From Zoroaster sp. YZ-2022 (Eukaryota > Echinodermata > Asteroidea > Forcipulatida > Zoroasteridae), in the NCBI GenBank assembly GCA_029582265.1, contig CM055819.1, positions 6,427,855 to 6,491,854 of the forward strand: DNA of 64,000 nucleotides, in the 5' to 3' direction. Shown here one piece after another: positions 62,117 to 64,000 of the stretch. How positions within the stretch are numbered: the stretch's first letter is position 1; the number at the start of each line of letters is the position of its first letter. The position numbers and the translations under genes are program-made. A model generated the notes under the pieces. The model did not search any database. It was given only the letters and a program-made list of their open reading frames with translations, and was not told where the DNA came from.

Positions 62117-62363
62117 CGAGACAATATCGTCACGTTCAGAGCAGACATCCAACAGGGCATGGAATCGGTGTCCCAATCAGTGAGTGCAAAGATAACGATA
62201 CGCATCAGCCACAGTAACATGATCTTATCGTGTCCTGTTATCTAGGCAAGCACGCGCTCGTGGGCCATTAATTTCAGTCAGCGAAGTTCAGCTAAAAAAA
62301 CTAGACACCGATTCCATGTCCTGTTGCAAGTTTGCTCTGATCGTAACAATACTGTCCCTTTAA
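62117..62363. mobile_element. TTAAAGGGACAATATC-family MITE
   Basis: The left end is diverged (GAGACAATATCGTCACG); the right end ACTGTCCCTTTAA is intact. Confidence 0.75.
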
Positions 62364-62892
62364 GCAAATTGTACTCCTCGAAAAAAAAAATTAAAATTCT
62401 TTTAAAGAAATATATATATATATCACATTTAAATATGAACCAGACTGTAACAGCTTGCAAATGCTGGCTAATTTACTTGTAGTACATTATTTTCATTTCT
62501 CCTAGAACCAAATCATTACTCCAAAACTAATACAAAAATATGCCAATAAAAGATTTACAATGTGTGACTGGTATATTGTCACAATAAAAACATCGGCCTA
62601 TATACAGATTATAGGTGCATTAAACAGTACAAATTCAAATCCAAAATTCCCCACGGCCAAATCTATGATTAAATGAAAACACGGCCGACAACAGGCTCCA
62701 ATTACAAACATTAATTCATTCAGTGGTTACATCGTTTATAGAAGCTTACAAATGTAATCATAAAACTTTCTTTTTAGATGTGAAAATCATTGCCAAAAAA
62801 AATAAATAAATAAAATCATTTTAACATTTGTGACCCGCTCTGACAAAACCCGAAACTTCTCGGCATTTACCATAATGCGTAACAGTCATGAA

Positions 62893-63145
62893 AAGTAAGA
62901 CTAATTGCAGTGACACCATGTGAAATTCTCAATTGAGTAGTAATTAGTTCTGAAAAGAACTGGAGGTACAACTCGATGTTTCGATCAGTGTGCTCTGATC
63001 GTCCAGATCGTCCTCATTCTCCTGAGGACGATCAGAGCATACTGATCGAAACGTCGAGTTGTACCTCCAGTTCTTTTCAGAACTAATTACTACTCAATTG
63101 AGAATTTCACATGGTGTCACCACAATTAGTCTTACTTATCTTCCT
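62893..63145. repeat. Head-to-head Penelope LTR ends
   Basis: Arms about 62919-63005 and 63027-63113 are inverted copies of the segment at 51215-51330 (CGAAACGTCGAGTTGTAC...CTCAATTGAGAA). The spacer is AGATCGTCCTCATTCTCCTG. Confidence 0.85.
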
Positions 63146-63199
63146 CCTCACCATGCAAAGCTACAAGTTTGACCTAGTCATGAAAAGGTCAAAAACTGA

Positions 63200-63378
63200 C
63201 CCCAGGGGCCAGTTTGAGGGACCAGTTTTCACCATATAGAGCATTTTCTCTAGATTTTGATGGAAAAAGAAAAATCCTGAAATGTTGTTGGGAACACTGT
63301 TAATTTTCACGATAAATTTGGGAGGTCACTTTTGAAAATTTGGTCCAAGTTTAGGGTTTTGCCAAAGCCAGTCACATT
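63200..63378. repeat. Dispersed repeat, copy 2
   Basis: Partner of 48055-48250. Confidence 0.85.
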
Positions 63379-63517
63379 TGTCAAATCATGTCATGTATTA
63401 ATTGTTCTCACTGAACAATTTTCTCTGAGTAAACAAGAATTTAATGGAGTTAATCATTTTAGCAACAAAATTAAACGACTTACTTTTAAAATAATGCAAT
63501 ATTTGATGAAAAACAAA

Positions 63518-64000
63518 TTATAGATTTGTATTGTCTTCTATTGTTTCTTCATTATCTACACTTATCGAAGGCTTTGGACTCTTTTGTTGGGGTGGAGGTG
63601 GGGGGGAGATAGTGGGACGGCACAGACTTGTGGATTTTGGTCTTAGCGTTGGTGAGGGTGGGACCACTTCAGCCAGTACTACCGGGGGTGGCGAACTAAG
63701 TCTGTCTCGCCCTTGGCTCAACTTTTTGGCAGGCAATGGCGGCCGCATCGGCTTCTCCAACACCGGTGGTTTGTCTCCTTTAGCTGGTTTGGAAGGTCTG
63801 TCTGGTTTCTCCGGTGTGACTTTATCCGTGGCACTGGATGGGGAGCTGCCATTGACATTATTGCTTACGGTAGTCAGGTTTGATGGGACCGGGGAGTCTC
63901 TAGGTAGGGATGAGTTCGGTGACTGGGTGGGTGACACTGCTGGTACTGGAGGAGCTGGATTCTTCTTGACCGACCTTCTAGGTAGTGAAGCTGTCCTTAT
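63518..64000 (-). CDS. C-terminal exon of a proline-rich SH3-ligand protein (partial)
   Basis: The frame is open from the window edge to a TAA at 63518. It is rich in Pro, Ser and Lys with PxxP clusters (KPMRPPLPAKK, ISPPPPPQQK), and an upstream RRSVKKNPAPPVPAV. It ends DNTNL, where T-N-L fits a class I PDZ ligand. The pattern recalls the C-termini of RICH-type RhoGAPs (ARHGAP17/44), but no RhoGAP or BAR domain is in the window, so identity is tentative. No ATG is needed: the frame enters from the right. Confidence 0.6.
   Translation of the reverse strand: MRTASLPRRSVKKNPAPPVPAVSPTQSPNSSLPRDSPVPSNLTTVSNNVNGSSPSSATDKVTPEKPDRPSKPAKGDKPPVLEKPMRPPLPAKKLSQGRDRLSSPPPVVLAEVVPPSPTLRPKSTSLCRPTISPPPPPQQKSPKPSISVDNEETIEDNTNL

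Overview
The window is animal nuclear DNA, most likely from a marine invertebrate deuterostome. An echinoderm is the best guess; hemichordate or amphioxus are alternatives. The reasons are introns with GT/AG borders, an NXPE-type gene, a Polinton-like element, Penelope-like retroelements with GIY-YIG, tRNA-derived SINEs, many TIR elements, and frequent TAGGCCTA and ACATGTACATG strings. No species marker is present. There is a 500-N assembly gap at 54265-54764.

Layout. 1-5137 is the right part of a Polinton-like element that is almost a perfect giant palindrome: two inverted copies of a C2H2 zinc-finger gene read outward from a centre of short repeats and TATA boxes. 5468-10620 is a four-exon NXPE/PC-esterase gene whose introns hold a MITE and a LINE remnant. 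10960-16640 is a patch of local duplications with a (TA)n tract, a dead Tc1-type element (14513-15657) and MITEs. 18053-25260 holds a SINE, two inverted 20-bp minisatellites, a probable three-exon zinc-ribbon gene (19367-23475), and a hAT element with an 8-bp TSD. 29119-43079 is a complete Polinton/Maverick-type element. 43800-51340 is Penelope-like and SINE debris, including an element with RT motif YVDD and a GIY-YIG segment. 54770-63380 is dense with TTAA-flanked MITEs, SINEs and a satellite. 63518-64000 is the last exon of a proline-rich host protein on the minus strand.

The main object is the 13,961-bp element at 29119-43079. It has a perfect 6-bp target duplication (AATGTC), AG...CT ends, long TIRs that begin with fold-back hairpins, and a spliced family-B DNA polymerase gene broken by frameshifts and a TA-targeted MITE. 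It also has an acidic CxxC...HxC protein and an apparently intact protein joining a WW domain to a PC4-type single-strand-DNA-binding domain. I saw no integrase, packaging ATPase, protease or capsid gene, so this copy probably moves, or moved, in trans. The palindromic element at the window start has the same TIR family but different cargo. Together they suggest a lineage of hairpin-ended, PolB-carrying elements that also produces palindromic derivatives.
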